Shown in pieces: positions 39,280 to 52,859 of a stretch of 64,000 nucleotides of DNA. Position numbers and translations under genes: made by a program. A model generated the notes under the pieces. That model was not told where the DNA came from and ran no database searches. It saw only the letters and a list, made by a program, of their open reading frames with translations. Position 1 is the first letter of the stretch, and every line of letters begins with the position of its first letter. The stretch is from Chrysomallon squamiferum. Its lineage: Eukaryota > Mollusca > Gastropoda > Neomphalida > Peltospiridae. The DNA is taken from positions 10,802,675 through 10,866,674 of the forward strand of contig CM022674.1 of assembly GCA_012295275.1 (NCBI GenBank), in the 5' to 3' direction.

Positions 39280-40189
39280 CAGTGTAATAATTTAAAGATA
39301 TATATAACTGTGAAATTGTGAAGTATTATCAGGGACACAAATAAAAACAAAAAAGTCCAAATGTGTGTGCGTGTGTGTGTGTGTGTGTGTGTGAGTGAGT
39401 GTGAGGGAATGTTTTTTTTATTTTTTGAACATTGTCTTGTCTTATATTTTTACTAAACAAACACAAACATTAACTGAAAGGTGACATCCTCTCTCTCATT
39501 CACACCTCATCACAGACCTATGTAAAAACACAAATAGTTACAACACAAATAAACACAAATAAACCCATTCAATTTTTATCAAAATAAGAATATATTAGTA
39601 ACTAATTATAGAAGATATATACAATTAATTAATAGTATTTTTTTGAGGCATAAAAAATTACAAAAACAAACATCATAAATCATTGTGTGTTGGCCACAGG
39701 GCCAAACAGACATCCAGTCCATAAATAAATTAATGTGTTGATGTTTTCTGATTAATGTGATCACTCACAGAAATATTTTACTAGCTGCTAATCATGGTTA
39801 AACCTGACAAGAGCTGAATGGAAAAAAAAAAAAGAAAGAATAATACAAAAATAATTTAATAAATCAGTAAATAAATAAGTAAATACAAGAAAAAAAAAAA
39901 AAAGAAAAGAAAGAAGAAATAATTTAAAAAATAATAAAAAAGTAATGGAAAAAAATATTGTTATGATTTTACACACACATTTAAACACACACACACAAAG
40001 ACAAACACACACACAGAGACACATACACTCTTTATTATCTATCTGAGTGTGTTTATAGATGTTCAAATTTGTATATGTAAAATAATAAAAATATGTAACA
40101 AAAATAAATATTAATAATTAATAAATAAGTAAATAAACAAAACTACAACAACTGAATGAAATAATACAGATTGTTCTGCAAGTATCTCA

Positions 40190-41112
40190 TTCAGTAACAA
40201 ACAGTCAGCTTGGTTTAACCAGTAACAAACAGCTTAGTTTAACCAGTAACAAAAGTCAGCTTAGTTTAACCAGTAACAAACAGTCAGCTTGGTTTAACCA
40301 GTAACAAACAGTCAGCTTGCTTTAACCAGTAACAAACAGCTTGGTTTAACCAGTAACAAACAATCAGCTTGGTTTAACCAGTAACAAACAGTGAGCTTGG
40401 TTTAACCAGTAACAAACAGTCGGCTTGGTTTAACCAGTAACAAACAATCAGCTTGGTTTAACCAGTAACAAACAGTGAGCTTGGTTTAACCAGTAACAAA
40501 CAGTGAGCTTGGTTTAACCAGTAACAAACAGTCAGCTTAGTTTAACCAGTAACAAACAGTCGGCTTGGTTTCACCAGTAACAAACAGTCAGCTTGGTTTC
40601 ACCAGTAACAAACAGTCAGCTTGGTTTAACCAGTAACAAACAGTCAGCTTGGTTTAACCAGTAACAAACAGCTTGGTTTCACCAGTAACAAACAGTCAGC
40701 TTGGTTTAACCAGTAACAAACAGCTTGGTTTAACCAGTAACAAACAGCTTAGTTTAACCAGTAACAAACAGTCAGCTTGGTTTAACCAGTAACAAACAGT
40801 CAGCTTGGTTTAACCAGTAACAAACAGCTTAGTTTAACCAGTAACAAACAGTCAGCTTGGTTTAACCAGTAACAAACAGCTTAGTTTAACCAGTAACAAA
40901 CAGTCAGCTTGGTTTAACCAGTAACAAACAGTCAGCTTGGTTTAACCAGTAACAAACAGCTTAGTTTAACCAGTAACAAACAGTCAGCTTGGTTTAACCA
41001 GTAACAAACAGTCACCTTGGTTTAACCAGTAACAAACAGTCAGCTTGGTTTAACCAGTATCAAACAGTCAGCTTGGTTTAACCAGTAATAAACAGTCGGC
41101 TTGGTTTCACCA
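40190..41112 (+). repeat. 28/24-bp minisatellite
   Basis: About 34 head-to-tail units of CAGTAACAAACAGTCAGCTT then GGTTTAAC. A frequent 24-bp variant lacks GTCA, and point variants (TTAG, CGGC, TTCACC) are interspersed. No coding frame. Confidence 0.96.
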
Positions 41113-43104
41113 GTTGGCTCTGGGCCACGAGTTCACACAATGAAAATATTGTATAAGAGTTGACCAAGCGAATCACTGATTTTACTGTTATTTATACACT
41201 GTATTCATACACACACCACACACAGCTCTGTGGTCAAATCACAGCAGAGAGGCCTGACATAACCAGACAAACACTAATACAGACACATCTATTCATAAAC
41301 AGCAACGATATTAGTTGTATATATTTTTTTTAGGTTAAGAAATTACAATAAGCAAAATTTATAAACCATCATAATTATATAAACACATATCCATACACAA
41401 TTATGAACATACAGACATACATATGCACACACATTTAAAAAACCCACACAAACACTTACAAGCACACACACACACACACACAATTTATTTATTCATTTAT
41501 TCATATAACTAAAATATTTATTATACTCTAATTACTACTACTTTTTTTTTCTGAAATAGAATATCTGGTCCTTCTTATTTCATGTGCATGCATGTGTGTG
41601 CATATATATAAATATATATAACCACATACACCCACATTTTGAAAATGCAGTGAAAATACCTTACACACACACACACACACACAAAAAAAGAATAATAATA
41701 ATTATAATCATAATTGATTTATTTCTTCTCCTAAGACCAAAACAAATTTACTGCTGATCTGTTTCCCCAACATAACTAGCCAATCAAAAAAGAGAATACT
41801 TTAATGGCTGACAGAAGTTACAAAATGAGCTTAAATTGAGTGATGGGAAGAAGTCAGATTAGGAGCTGCTAGCAGGAAATCAATTCTTGTAATTCCCTCT
41901 ACAGTAACAACAAAAATAATCTATTGATGAATGCAGAATAAAAAAAGAAAAAGCATCAATTCTGATTTTATCCGATTTGTATCTTATTTATTATTTTTGG
42001 TGACTTATTATTCATTCATTCATTTTTTTAAGGTATTTTTTTTATCTTCTATTTAATAAGATAGATAGACTGACAAATAGATAATGCTGAACAACTATTA
42101 TTAATAACAAACATATTAATAAAAATGCCAGTTTATTTTTATTTTATCAGGTTTATATATCATTTGTTATTGTGTGGTTTATTTATTCTTTCATTCAGTT
42201 TTTTATATATGTACTTATTTGTCTCTTGCTTAGTAATAAGATATTAAATAGATGTCAGAAATAATAGTCATACATTTTTTTACTAAAAGTAATAAACAGA
42301 AACTAGTAAAAACAAATTGTTATTTATATTTTTATATTCAAATTTTTATCTTATAAGAGTATTAGTGTGATATTCAAGATGGTATCAGTTATTACTTCAA
42401 AATTTTAATACTGGAATTTGGTGTTGTATGCCAAGGATCATTGCAGTCTTGAGTAAAAATCACTTCATTATGAACAGGACTTCAATCCTCTAACGAAATA
42501 AGTATATTTAAAATATTTCCCAAAATTATTTTAGCAATAATACATAATATTATGTATGTCAGTTTCATTTTCATTAAGAGTTTTTTCAGTAAAAGGATAT
42601 TAAGTTATGAAATGGCTCTGAAAATGGACATCCCATAAACACTGGTATAATATTTCAATAATGACTGGGTCCCGATGTTAAATAAGTCTCATTTCATGAG
42701 GGGTATGAGACTATCAGTTTTTGTTTGTATCTGAAATTTTGTATCCAGTGTGGTATTCAAGATGGTGTGTATCAGGTGACTGTACAAATTTCTGTGGTTA
42801 CAAAATGTCACATAAAACTGAAACTGAAATTCTTACTAAAGCTGATGTCTTAACCTCCACACAAACACATTTGTGGTTAGAGTTAATTGTCATCACCTGT
42901 TTTCATTTTTCTAATTACTACTGTGATCAGTTTATTTTGATAAATTTAGTTTAAGGATTTAAATAAACTTTAACTGAATACACACATACACAAAACCCCC
43001 CTCTTTCTCTGTCTCACACACACCCACCCACCCACACAATCCTACCTCCCTCTCACAAACATACATACACTAAATAGAACATGTAAAGATATGTTTATTG
43101 CTCT

Positions 43105-43106
<2 letters not shown>

Positions 43107-43194
<88 letters not shown>

Positions 43195-43206
43195 GTGTGT
43201 TTGTGT

Positions 43207-43239
<33 letters not shown>
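43107..43239 (+). repeat. (CT)n...(GA)n inverted microsatellite pair
   Basis: Pure (CT)n from about 43107 to 43180, a TATATATATA and TTTGTGTGG spacer, then (GA)n to 43239. The two arms are complementary and could form a hairpin. Confidence 0.93.
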
Positions 43240-43599
43240 CATTTATATCTTTGGTGTGTGTGTGTGTTTTTGTTTGTCTGAATGAGCAATTATAGAGATT
43301 AAATTTAAACTTGTTTTATATAAATTTTGAAAATAATTAAATAAGACACTGAAATAAAATTCGAAAAGAAATAATTCATTTTGTACTTACAGCTTAAAAT
43401 AATTATCTGACCAGATCCACTTCTCTTATGTACAATGTGCTGTTTACGCTGGAATTTCAGTGTGTAAACTTAGTAGTAAACAATGTAAACGTAATACCTC
43501 TCAGGTGTGAATCAATCTCAGGTGTGTCTCCTCACCAAACAATAACAAAAGTTAAAAGAAAAATGTCAATAATTAGTAGTTCAAGTATCTGACCCAGTT

Positions 43600-43870
43600 T
43601 CAAATCAGATTACCTCAGGCTTGCCCGTATTTAAAATCAGCCCATTTCAGTTTGCCTGCATACAAACCAGTGTATTTTAGAATGGTCCTTCTTAAAACTG
43701 GTCTTTTGCAATTATTCAGTTTTTCAACGAGTCCATTTCAGAGTAGTCTGGTTTTAAAACTGGAACATTTTGGAGTTGTTCAGTTACAAATTGTCCAGTT
43801 TTAAAATCTATTTCAGAGTTGTCCAGTTTTAGAATCAGTATATTTCAGTTTTGTAGTTTTTAAAGTAATA
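43600..43870 (+). repeat. Degenerate ~40-bp tandem repeat
   Basis: Six or so diverged units containing TTTCAGAGTTGTCCAGTTTT and AAAATC. Similar but weaker material occurs on the same strand at 13480-13575. Confidence 0.5.
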
Positions 43871-45183
43871 CTTTTCAGCTATCAAATTTAATCAGAAACT
43901 GAATTAGCTAAATTATAATAAATCTTTTTTAATATTTGAAATTTAATTAAAAAACAAATGTATTAAAATAAACAATAAAAAATACTGTATTAAGCACTTC
44001 ACTGTGAAAGAAGAATATGTGCAGAAAAACAAGTTTTAAGACAGAACTAGACTGGTATTTTAATTAAATACACAGTTAGTTAAAAACCAGTCAGGCAGGA
44101 TATACAAGGTGCAGCTTTGGTTTTATGAACCACAAACAATAAAATGTGGATTTCCACCTCCACTTTTTATTTTTTATAGCTTAAATGAATGAAAGCCACA
44201 AATAAAAATAAAATTACATTTTAATAGGAGTGGTATTTGTTAACCTCAAAAATGAAGACATGGGACGAAGACATCTTTATCTAGTTTTAAGATCAGATCA
44301 GTGCAGTTTAAAGTACATATTGATTCTTTTTATGTATTAAATACATCCCACACAAATGAAGACAGAATAAGAGAGAAAAAAGACAAAGGGATAGAGAGAA
44401 AACAGAACTACAAAGAAAATTAATGAAACAGAAGAGAAAAAAGAAAGAACAGTATAAGAAAAAAAAGTTCTTTTGTCATATTTTTATACATACAAATGGC
44501 ATAAATCACATATTAAACTGTAACTGTTTGTTTTTCTTAATGACATTGGCTGTGAATATATAACACATTAATTACAGCATGCAGATGTCTTTATACATAT
44601 TTTATAATTTTTTTTTTTCATTATTCTTATTAACCTGACAGCCATTTTAACATCACAATCAGTAAATAAAACCTTTCATTAAAAATTCACTGATGTTATA
44701 AAATTTGTAAAAATTAAATTTTTACCTTTTTCATTAAAGATTTTGCAGTCAAAAAGATTGTTTCTTCTTTTTCTGGTCTGTGAAATCACTTCAGTCTCCA
44801 TTCTGTATTATATAAATTCATTTTTCGTGTTGAAAGGGAAATTTCTTTAACTTAAATGCTTCTAGAGTTTTATCTCAATGAGATGGAGTGATTTGGCAAG
44901 TGATCAGAAATAGTTTGAGAATTTGTCTCTAATCACCAGCTATTATTATTATTGATCACTGAGCAATTTGATGTAGTAGCTGACACCTGTGTGTATAGCT
45001 GGTGCTCCAGATTTGATTGAGGAATGTACCAAGAAATTCATTAATGAAAGATGACTGCTGGTACCTGTTTTCATTTGATGATAATGATAACTAAGATGAT
45101 GATGATGATGATAATAATCATGGTCATGATAAATAAAAAAAAGAGGGTAAAACAACAAACATAAAAAATAAATAAATAAATAA

Positions 45184-45187
45184 ATAA

Positions 45188-45252
<65 letters not shown>
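45184..45252 (+). repeat. (AAT)n microsatellite
   Basis: Preceded by (AAAT)n, followed by a short (CT)/(AT) tract. Confidence 0.96.
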
Positions 45253-45256
<4 letters not shown>

Positions 45257-46757
45257 ATAAAATAATTCTCTCTCTATATATATATAGGAAACAAAATAAA
45301 AATAAAAGCACTAACGGTTAATGAAAAATGAGATTAAAATTCAAGGTTATCAAAGCAGTAGTGAAAGCAACTAGTCATGTTGAACTGAAAGATCAAATAA
45401 ACATGTGAACACAATAAAAGCTGTATGTTTTGACCTTGACCTTTGATAACATTTGAAGAAAATGAAAAAGTTTGTTTAAAAGCAGTCAGAACAGCCAGCT
45501 GTCTGATAGTCTGTGTGTGATACTGGGCTGTTTACAATGCAAGATATTTTTTACACTGTTTGTTTTTAGAAAGGTTAATATCAGTTTTGTATGTACTACA
45601 AGGCAGAACATGCTAATATATTTCAGTAATATCTATATGTTTACTATACTTTTGAAAAGAAATTTGACTATGTAAAATTTTTAAATCCTCTACTGGAATT
45701 ATAAAATATTTTTGATAGTTATCAACAGTGACAAATGTGATATCACATACTACTGTTTTAAATCATGTATGTACATACGTATTTACATACATACATAATA
45801 TATATGCATACATCAATATTGTAACACACGTACAGTATATCTGAGACATCACTTCAACATGGAAACACATTCAATATTCAACTTTCACATCTAACACATA
45901 CAATGAAGTATTTCCAGATGATGCTTTTATCAAAAAAAAAGAAATTTTTCTTTACCTTATTTATGTGTTATTTGTAGAAGTACCTGACACACCTTGAACA
46001 GGTTCAGGTAACAATCTTGAGAAAGTTTGAACAGAAAAACCATTGTATGTATTTCTTTGAAAGGTAACACAACTGTATAAGTAGGATAGGTCACAGGTAA
46101 GCAGCTACCTGTCAGGTACACCACCTGTTAGACTAACCTTTGTCTATCAGTGATTAATGACATCAGCACAACAGGTAAAAATACAGGTAGAAGGAGATTC
46201 TTAAATGTCAGGATGGTTAATGTGGAGATTTAATGTTGATACTGAGAGAAATGACAAAAGTTAGCCAATTACAGAAAGCTATTAGAAAAGATCAGTAGTA
46301 GAATAAAACATTGCTAATTATGGTAAAGTACTGTTGTTTAGAAAACACAGGTGAAATGAGAAAAGAGAAAAAGATGGATGAATATATATATTAAGACAAA
46401 TTATTATGGTAAAATTAAAATAATACCTGGCTGTACAAAAATCAGGTAGCAAATATGATGATTAATAGAAATTATTATTGTAAAAAGATACGGGTAGAAT
46501 AAGGTAAATGTTTTTAAAAAGAGTACATAAAATAATATAATATACTGATTAATGGATGTACAGGTAAAACAAAAAACACAGGTGAAACTGAAGTGGATAT
46601 TAAAATATTAATTATTATGATTCACAGGCAGTTTTTAAGAAACTGAGGTATAGTAAAACTGTAAAGAAGTAAATCTTATTTTATATATATATAAAACTCT
46701 AAGAGATCAATTGAATTTTCAGACGGACACTGATATAGATGCAGGTGTTAAAATAAA

Positions 46758-46759
46758 CA

Positions 46760-46796
<37 letters not shown>
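46758..46796 (+). repeat. (AC)n microsatellite
   Basis: Nearly pure AC dinucleotides. Confidence 0.95.
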
Positions 46797-47159
46797 CACT
46801 GCTCCATACATATTCTCAGCTGATCTCACTCCACAGATTTTTTTTCTCAGCCTTTTAACATTATTTGATCATTATGCAAATTTCCAACAAATTTTTATTT
46901 AAAATTTAACACCCTGAAGTAAACGCATGCATGCAGTTACAGCCTCAAACAACAAGTGATAAAAATTTGTCATCATTGTTGTGTGGACTTTAAAGAGAAA
47001 TCTCTGCTGTTTGTCTAGCACTGCTGGGAGGCGCAGTTTTCATTTACCACAGCAGGGAATCGTGCAGGTACGTTAGGCAGATGTTACACAAATTACTTAT
47101 ACCATTGTTACCTTAATGTGCAGCACAGCTGTGTCGCAGATTTAATAACTCATCCAGCC

Positions 47160-47450
47160 AGGTAATGCAACTGAATGCTTAGAAATGACAGGTAGTATTA
47201 CGAATGCTCACAAATGAGATGTCGTATAAATATTTTGTAAATATTTGTAAATATTCACTCAAAAAGGTAATATTAGTGAACGCTAATTTAAAAAAAGGTG
47301 ATATCTGTAAGTCCAATTTATGGATATTTTGAAAATAACTAATATTAGTAAATTCTCACATTGGTAATATTAGTAGAAGCTCACCAAGGGAAGTAATATT
47401 AGTTTATATTTACTGGAACAGGTAAAAATAGTAAATACTCAGATATAATT
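47160..47450 (+). repeat. Degenerate minisatellite with AGGTAATATTAGT units
   Basis: Diverged units of about 35-45 bp combine GAATGCTCACAAA with AGGTAATATTAGTAA. It overlaps a wider concentration of CAGGTA motifs. Confidence 0.55.
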
Positions 47451-48384
47451 TTTAGTGTTTGGCTAACAGTGATAAAAAGCAACAACAACAACAACAATAA
47501 TAATAATGACAATAATGATTATTGTGGTGATGAGAATATAATAACAAACTGCAGTGTGTTCTCACAGATTCACAAAGAACAAAACAATTTTTCTTAATGT
47601 AGCACTAGGTGGATTATTTTCCATCAAGCTGTTATCTATACAGCTTGGTTTGTTTATGTGTCTTCCAGACAAATGTTAAAGGTTATTTTGTCAGCGTGTT
47701 ATCTACTGGTTAAATTAACAACTTATAACCCCTGGTACTGATGCTGCAAAGACCATGGTGCTCGTTAAAACCCTAGAAGAACATCAATATTTTTTTTGGA
47801 CAGGAAAAGGATCTGAATGTCTAAGAGCAGAGTTTTAAACAAATAATAAACAGAGTAGGCTCAAATTTACTGTGTTAAACATACACACTGCTTGTCCAAA
47901 GAAGCATATACATTTTGTTTACAGCTTCTTGTTTACCTGTGAAATGTCAGTAAATGATGTTATAAGTATGGTATAATTTACTCAGAGTGTTGTATAAACA
48001 CTGTATGTGATGGGCAGGTATCCTGTTTCACCTAGCAGGTAATGAGTTCACATTACAGAGATTATTTTGTTCCTGAGAAAAATCTAGAAAGTGTGAGGTG
48101 AGACTGCAGTATTTAATTAAATAAATAGTAGGATATTTTTATGGATGTGTGAGTGCATATTTGTCTGAATGTTGTTTTTGTGGTCTCTACATGTGCGTTT
48201 ACATCATGTCTGAATGTCTGAATATCTATCAGAACACACATTTAAAGAAATGTAGATGGAAACCTGAGTTTTATCAATTTTGTATTTGTTCAAGCCTGTA
48301 GAAACTATGCTAGAAAAAAGACTTTGAAGTAAATAAAGGTAACGAATGTTGAAAAGGTTTATGCAGTTTCTGTACATCTGTGTT

Positions 48385-48625
48385 TAATTAGTGTCTGAAT
48401 GTGTGTTTATGTGCTGTTTGAATGTGTTCATTTATGTGGTGTTTGTTTATGTTGTGCATACATGTCTGTGTTTATGTGGTGTCTGTATGTCTGTGTTTAT
48501 GTGGTGTCTGAATCTGCATGTCTGTGTTTATGTGGTGTCTGTATGTCTGTGTTTATGTGGTGTCTGTATGTCTGTGTTTATGTGGTGTCTGTGTTTATGT
48601 GGTGTCTGTATGTGTGTTTCAGGTT
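48385..48625 (+). repeat. ~24-bp minisatellite (TGTGTTTATGTGGTGTCTGTA)
   Basis: About nine imperfect units of GTTTATGTGGTGTCTGTATG. The 113-codon frame through it is repetitive (VFMWCL) and not credible as a gene. Confidence 0.85.
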
Positions 48626-49664
48626 TACATATCTATGTGTATCTGTATATTAATGAATCGGTCAAAGGCTGTGTTCACTGTCACTTAACACAGATTAGAA
48701 ATACTGGATGTCAATCACTGATTACAAAATAAGAATATAGCTGGACAACACATACCAGTACCTTTAACGAAAACTGTTGTGAGAAATATCAGTTTGTATT
48801 TACTTAGTTTTCACATACATACATTAATATATAATATCACACAAAATATATATTTGTCTATCAGATTTCTATTTTCTGTCATATTCACATGTAGACAGAA
48901 ACCCGACTTTTACAAATTTGTCCAAAGCTGTAAAAACAGCTGCATACAAATTTCAAACAACTTTAAACATTCAACTTTAGAAATGAGTGTATGTTTAAAA
49001 AGTCAAAGTGGAATATAAATTGGATTTAATCAATAAGAGTATTTGTATTCTGGGTCTGTGTTTGTCTCCAAACTTGAGGATAATATTTGTCATAATATCT
49101 CAGCCTGGCAAACAATCAAAACTCTGCAGGTGGGAACATTCTTCAGTCTTTTCATCTCAACAGAATAAAAAGTACAAATTTTGGGGCATTTTTTTTAAAA
49201 TTATTTTCTTCATATTATTTTGTCTTCTTTGGTTGTTATATTTTTTCTCTTTTTATACATTGTTATTGTTATTGATCTTCTTTGTTGTTTATAATTTTTA
49301 GCATCATATTAATATGTAAAATATGCACTAACATAAAATGAGAAAAACTGTTAGATTGCTAAGAGCAACAGTTGGATTGGGAAAAATTAGCTGATTTTAA
49401 ACAGACAGGCCAATATTTAAAGTTTAACAGCCAAAAAGACTCACATAATTTCAGGTCTGTTTTAGATTCTTGTACTTCACATTTTAAAATTAGTAATGTA
49501 GCTAATTGTATCAGATATTTTGTAAACATTTTTCTTATGCTCTATTTCCATCATGTATCAGTTTATCCAGATCAATATTTTAAATAACTGTTTGTTATTC
49601 CACACATTCTGTACTGGCTGTGTATTTGTTTCATTAAAAACCAAATAGTCTAATCATCTAATTA

Positions 49665-49691
49665 AACACAGACACACACATATACACACAT

Positions 49692-49722
<31 letters not shown>

Positions 49723-49836
49723 CACAGACACACACACACATACGCACACACACGCACACACACACAAGTATAGGTAATAACATCTAGGGCTGATATAAAT
49801 GTTATTACAAATAACTGAACTCATGACAGCTGGTTT

Positions 49837-49893
<57 letters not shown>

Positions 49894-50114
49894 ATATATA
49901 GGTAATAACATCTATGCCAGATATAAATGTTATTACAAATAACTGAACTCATGACAGCTGGTTTGACACACACACAGTCACACACAGTCACACACACACA
50001 CACACATGCACACACTCATATATAGGTAATAACATCTAGGCCTGATATAAATGTTATTACAAATAACTGAACTCATGACAGCTGGTTTGACACACACACA
50101 GTCACACACACACA

Positions 50115-50157
<43 letters not shown>

Positions 50158-50232
50158 ATATATAGGTAATAACATCTATGCCAGATATAAATGTTAATAC
50201 AAATAACTGAACTCATGACAGCTGGTTTGCGA
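49665..50232 (+). repeat. Tandem ~110-150 bp repeat with variable (AC)n blocks
   Basis: Four copies of a unique block (ATATATAGGTAATAACATCT ... ATGACAGCTGGTTTGACAC) at about 49768, 49895, 50019 and 50157. They are separated by (AC)n of different length, some with GTCACACACA. The unique block is highly conserved between copies. Confidence 0.93.
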
Positions 50233-51550
50233 TAAAACTTTACCCAAGGCTGACCGAGTTTGATACACCTGTAATTTCTCACCTCCCCAGAATCTTAATC
50301 GCTGCTACCTGACTTTCTCACCTGATCAGGTAATTAGAGTACTTAGCTCCATCACATTCCAGCAGAGATCAAAGAGGTATTTTTTCACCTGTTAAGAATG
50401 ACAACTTTGTCACACATGGACTGCCACGCCCTTTCAATATAAAATAGATAAAATAGAAATTTTGTTATTTGGTGTTTTTCTTCAAAAAATATTTTTTAAC
50501 AACTTTATAATGCAGAATAGAAATAAAATTCAAATTGTCACGTGCATCATATAAAGTATATATATTCAGTTCAATTGTATTTTATTGGAAAATATGCAGA
50601 GTATTCTTTTTAACTATGGGTAAGTGCTATGAGGTTACCTTTTTTAAAATTTATTATATTATTATTATTATATTTTTCTTTTATAGAATAAATCTTTGAT
50701 AGCAGAGTTTATCTCTAAAATAATAGTTTAAAAATGCTTTTCATGGTTTCTTTTCCTTTTTTTTTAAAACTAATTTTAGTTTAAATTTTCTCTCACTAAT
50801 AAAGAATAAGCTGTAATTCATATAACAACTCTACATCAGACTGCTCTCAGTATTTTTTCTTTCCCCTAATTTCCTAATCCAACCAGGCCTCCTGTCTGGT
50901 CTCATATATTTTTGATATAGAAACGTTCACCCCTAGTTAACAAATGATTAAATAAAATATTTATGATAGAAATTTGAGTATGACTCCTATCAATTTGTAA
51001 TGCTGAGTGTTTTTCTTTTAAATGAAATCACCTGACATAATTTTCAGAAAAAATAGTGGTATTTATAATGATGAAATTACAGCAGAACTAAATGATACAC
51101 ATGTATCATTGTGAACATGTGAAAATGTGCAATAAAACATGACTATTATTACCCGTCACACATCAATTTAAACAGGTTAATCAGTTAAAAACTCAATAAA
51201 TAAAAGATTTATTAAGTATAAAAAGAGAGGAATGTAACTCCTACAGTCTATCACATTGACACAATATATGTGTATGTAAAAAGTACCACACTGAATAAAA
51301 ATGTCTTTAATTTTATAACCAAAATGCACCAAATTTTCACCTCCATAAAATTTTGAGTGTAAATATTTTTGTGTAATATGCTTTATAAGCGGAATGCATG
51401 TCAGTGAAAAGAAAGCAGCCCGGAATGAGTTTTACATGACAAACCAATCACGCCTAAACCGCGTTGAATTTCTTTTTTTATATATGTGTCAGAGGCTGAC
51501 ACTAATGGTGATGTCTAAATTAACCATGTTGTGAGAAGCTGTTTCTTTAC

Positions 51551-51691
51551 CGTCACGTGAACATCGCCACAAAGTACATCAACCACGCTGAACACCATCG
51601 TCCATGCAGAAAATGAATTAATGTGCTCTCTCTGACTGGGGTCGCCACGGTGATTGGCAAAGTTGGGCAAGGAATTATCTGACTCATCCAT
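51551..51691 (-). CDS. Candidate coding exon of unknown gene
   Basis: On the - strand an ATG at 51691, preceded by an in-frame TGA, opens 47 codons (MDESDNSLPNFANHRGDPSQ and on to GDVHVT) and meets a donor ACG/GTAAAG. Unspliced it would stop after 58 codons. The segment is far more GC- and CpG-rich than its surroundings, and the residue mix is protein-like. I do not recognise the family. It lies between the CpG island at 57.8 kb and the - strand gene at 28-30 kb and could be an internal or alternative first exon of that gene, but the join is unproven. A + strand promoter reading is also possible (CCAAT at about 51446, TATATATG at 51480). Confidence 0.4.
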
Positions 51692-51725
51692 GACAGAACA
51701 TCGAGTTACAGATCAGTTTAAAACA

Positions 51726-51727
<2 letters not shown>

Positions 51728-51778
<51 letters not shown>

Positions 51779-51975
51779 TATATGTATGTATGAATGTATG
51801 TGTTTGTGAATATAGGTTTATCTGTGTGTCTGTTTACTGTGTTTAGACAGTCTGGATGTGTATGTGTGTGTGTGTGTATAACAATGTATGTCAGTGTCTC
51901 CATGTATGTATGAATGTATGTGTTTGTGAATATAGGTTTATCTGTGTGTCTGTTTACTATGTTTAGACAGTGTGG

Positions 51976-52006
<31 letters not shown>
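51728..52006 (+). repeat. (TG)n and ~120-bp tandem duplication
   Basis: Pure (TG)n at 51728-51777, then two copies of a block beginning CATGTATGTATGAATGTATG or TATGTATGTATG (51780 and 51901) and ending in GACAG-TGGATGTGT plus (TG)n. Confidence 0.9.
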
Positions 52007-52009
<3 letters not shown>

Positions 52010-52754
52010 ATGGTAACTGATAGTTTAAAATGTTGTTAAACAAATATTGTATTTTTAAGCAGTTAAACTTGATCTGATTTCAGCTGACTAAATCCTGTCA
52101 TATATTTTATGATGACTGCACATTACATAAAAGTTATCTTTGCTAATTAAGTGTGGATTTATTAGTTCTATGATGTCACAGTTTGTCGGTGGTTACTGCC
52201 CTAGAGAAAACAACATGGTTACATAACCTGGTTACACAACTTAACATGTATATGGTTAATGTGATGTATTCAAAATTAAACATTGCTTGAAAGCGAGATT
52301 GCAAATGATTGTTCATATAAATTGAGATCTCCAGGAAGCAATAAGTAATATAATTAAAATTAAATATCAAAATAAAAATAAATATCAAAGAATAATTTTT
52401 TTTTAGAAATGTGACTTTAATATATAAATTATTCAAAATTAAACAGGAAACAAAGAATGGTTATCACAAATTCAAATTTATTTCCTTAGGTTATTAAGTA
52501 AATGTGGCAGGAAATGCATGTTTAAATTAATAAAGAAGATATCATATATGTATATTCTGAAAAATTCCATCGAGAATAATTTCAATCAATTTATTTTAAT
52601 GTGAAATTTAGTGTGAAGTAAGAAAGTATTATTTAGAACATTTTTAATCTAAAGTTGATGTCTATACTGCAATAATGAAAGCTGAATCTCATCATATGAT
52701 ACGTGATACAAGCTACAGGAAAATACACACAAAACCTTTAATAAATGAGTGACA

Positions 52755-52850
52755 GAAATCTTGTTTGGGGCAGAATTGACCCAATGGCTCTACTGAGGAT
52801 AGATCCTATAAACCTTTGCCTTTCAGTCATACACTTTAACCAGTGTGTTA
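52755..52850 (-). repeat. Possible degenerate tRNA-derived SINE
   Basis: On the - strand CACACTGGTTAAAGTGTATG resembles a pol III A-box region. It is followed by GCAAAGGTTTATAGGATC as a decayed B-box region. No tail or target-site duplication identified. Confidence 0.3.
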
Positions 52851-52859
52851 CATACACAT

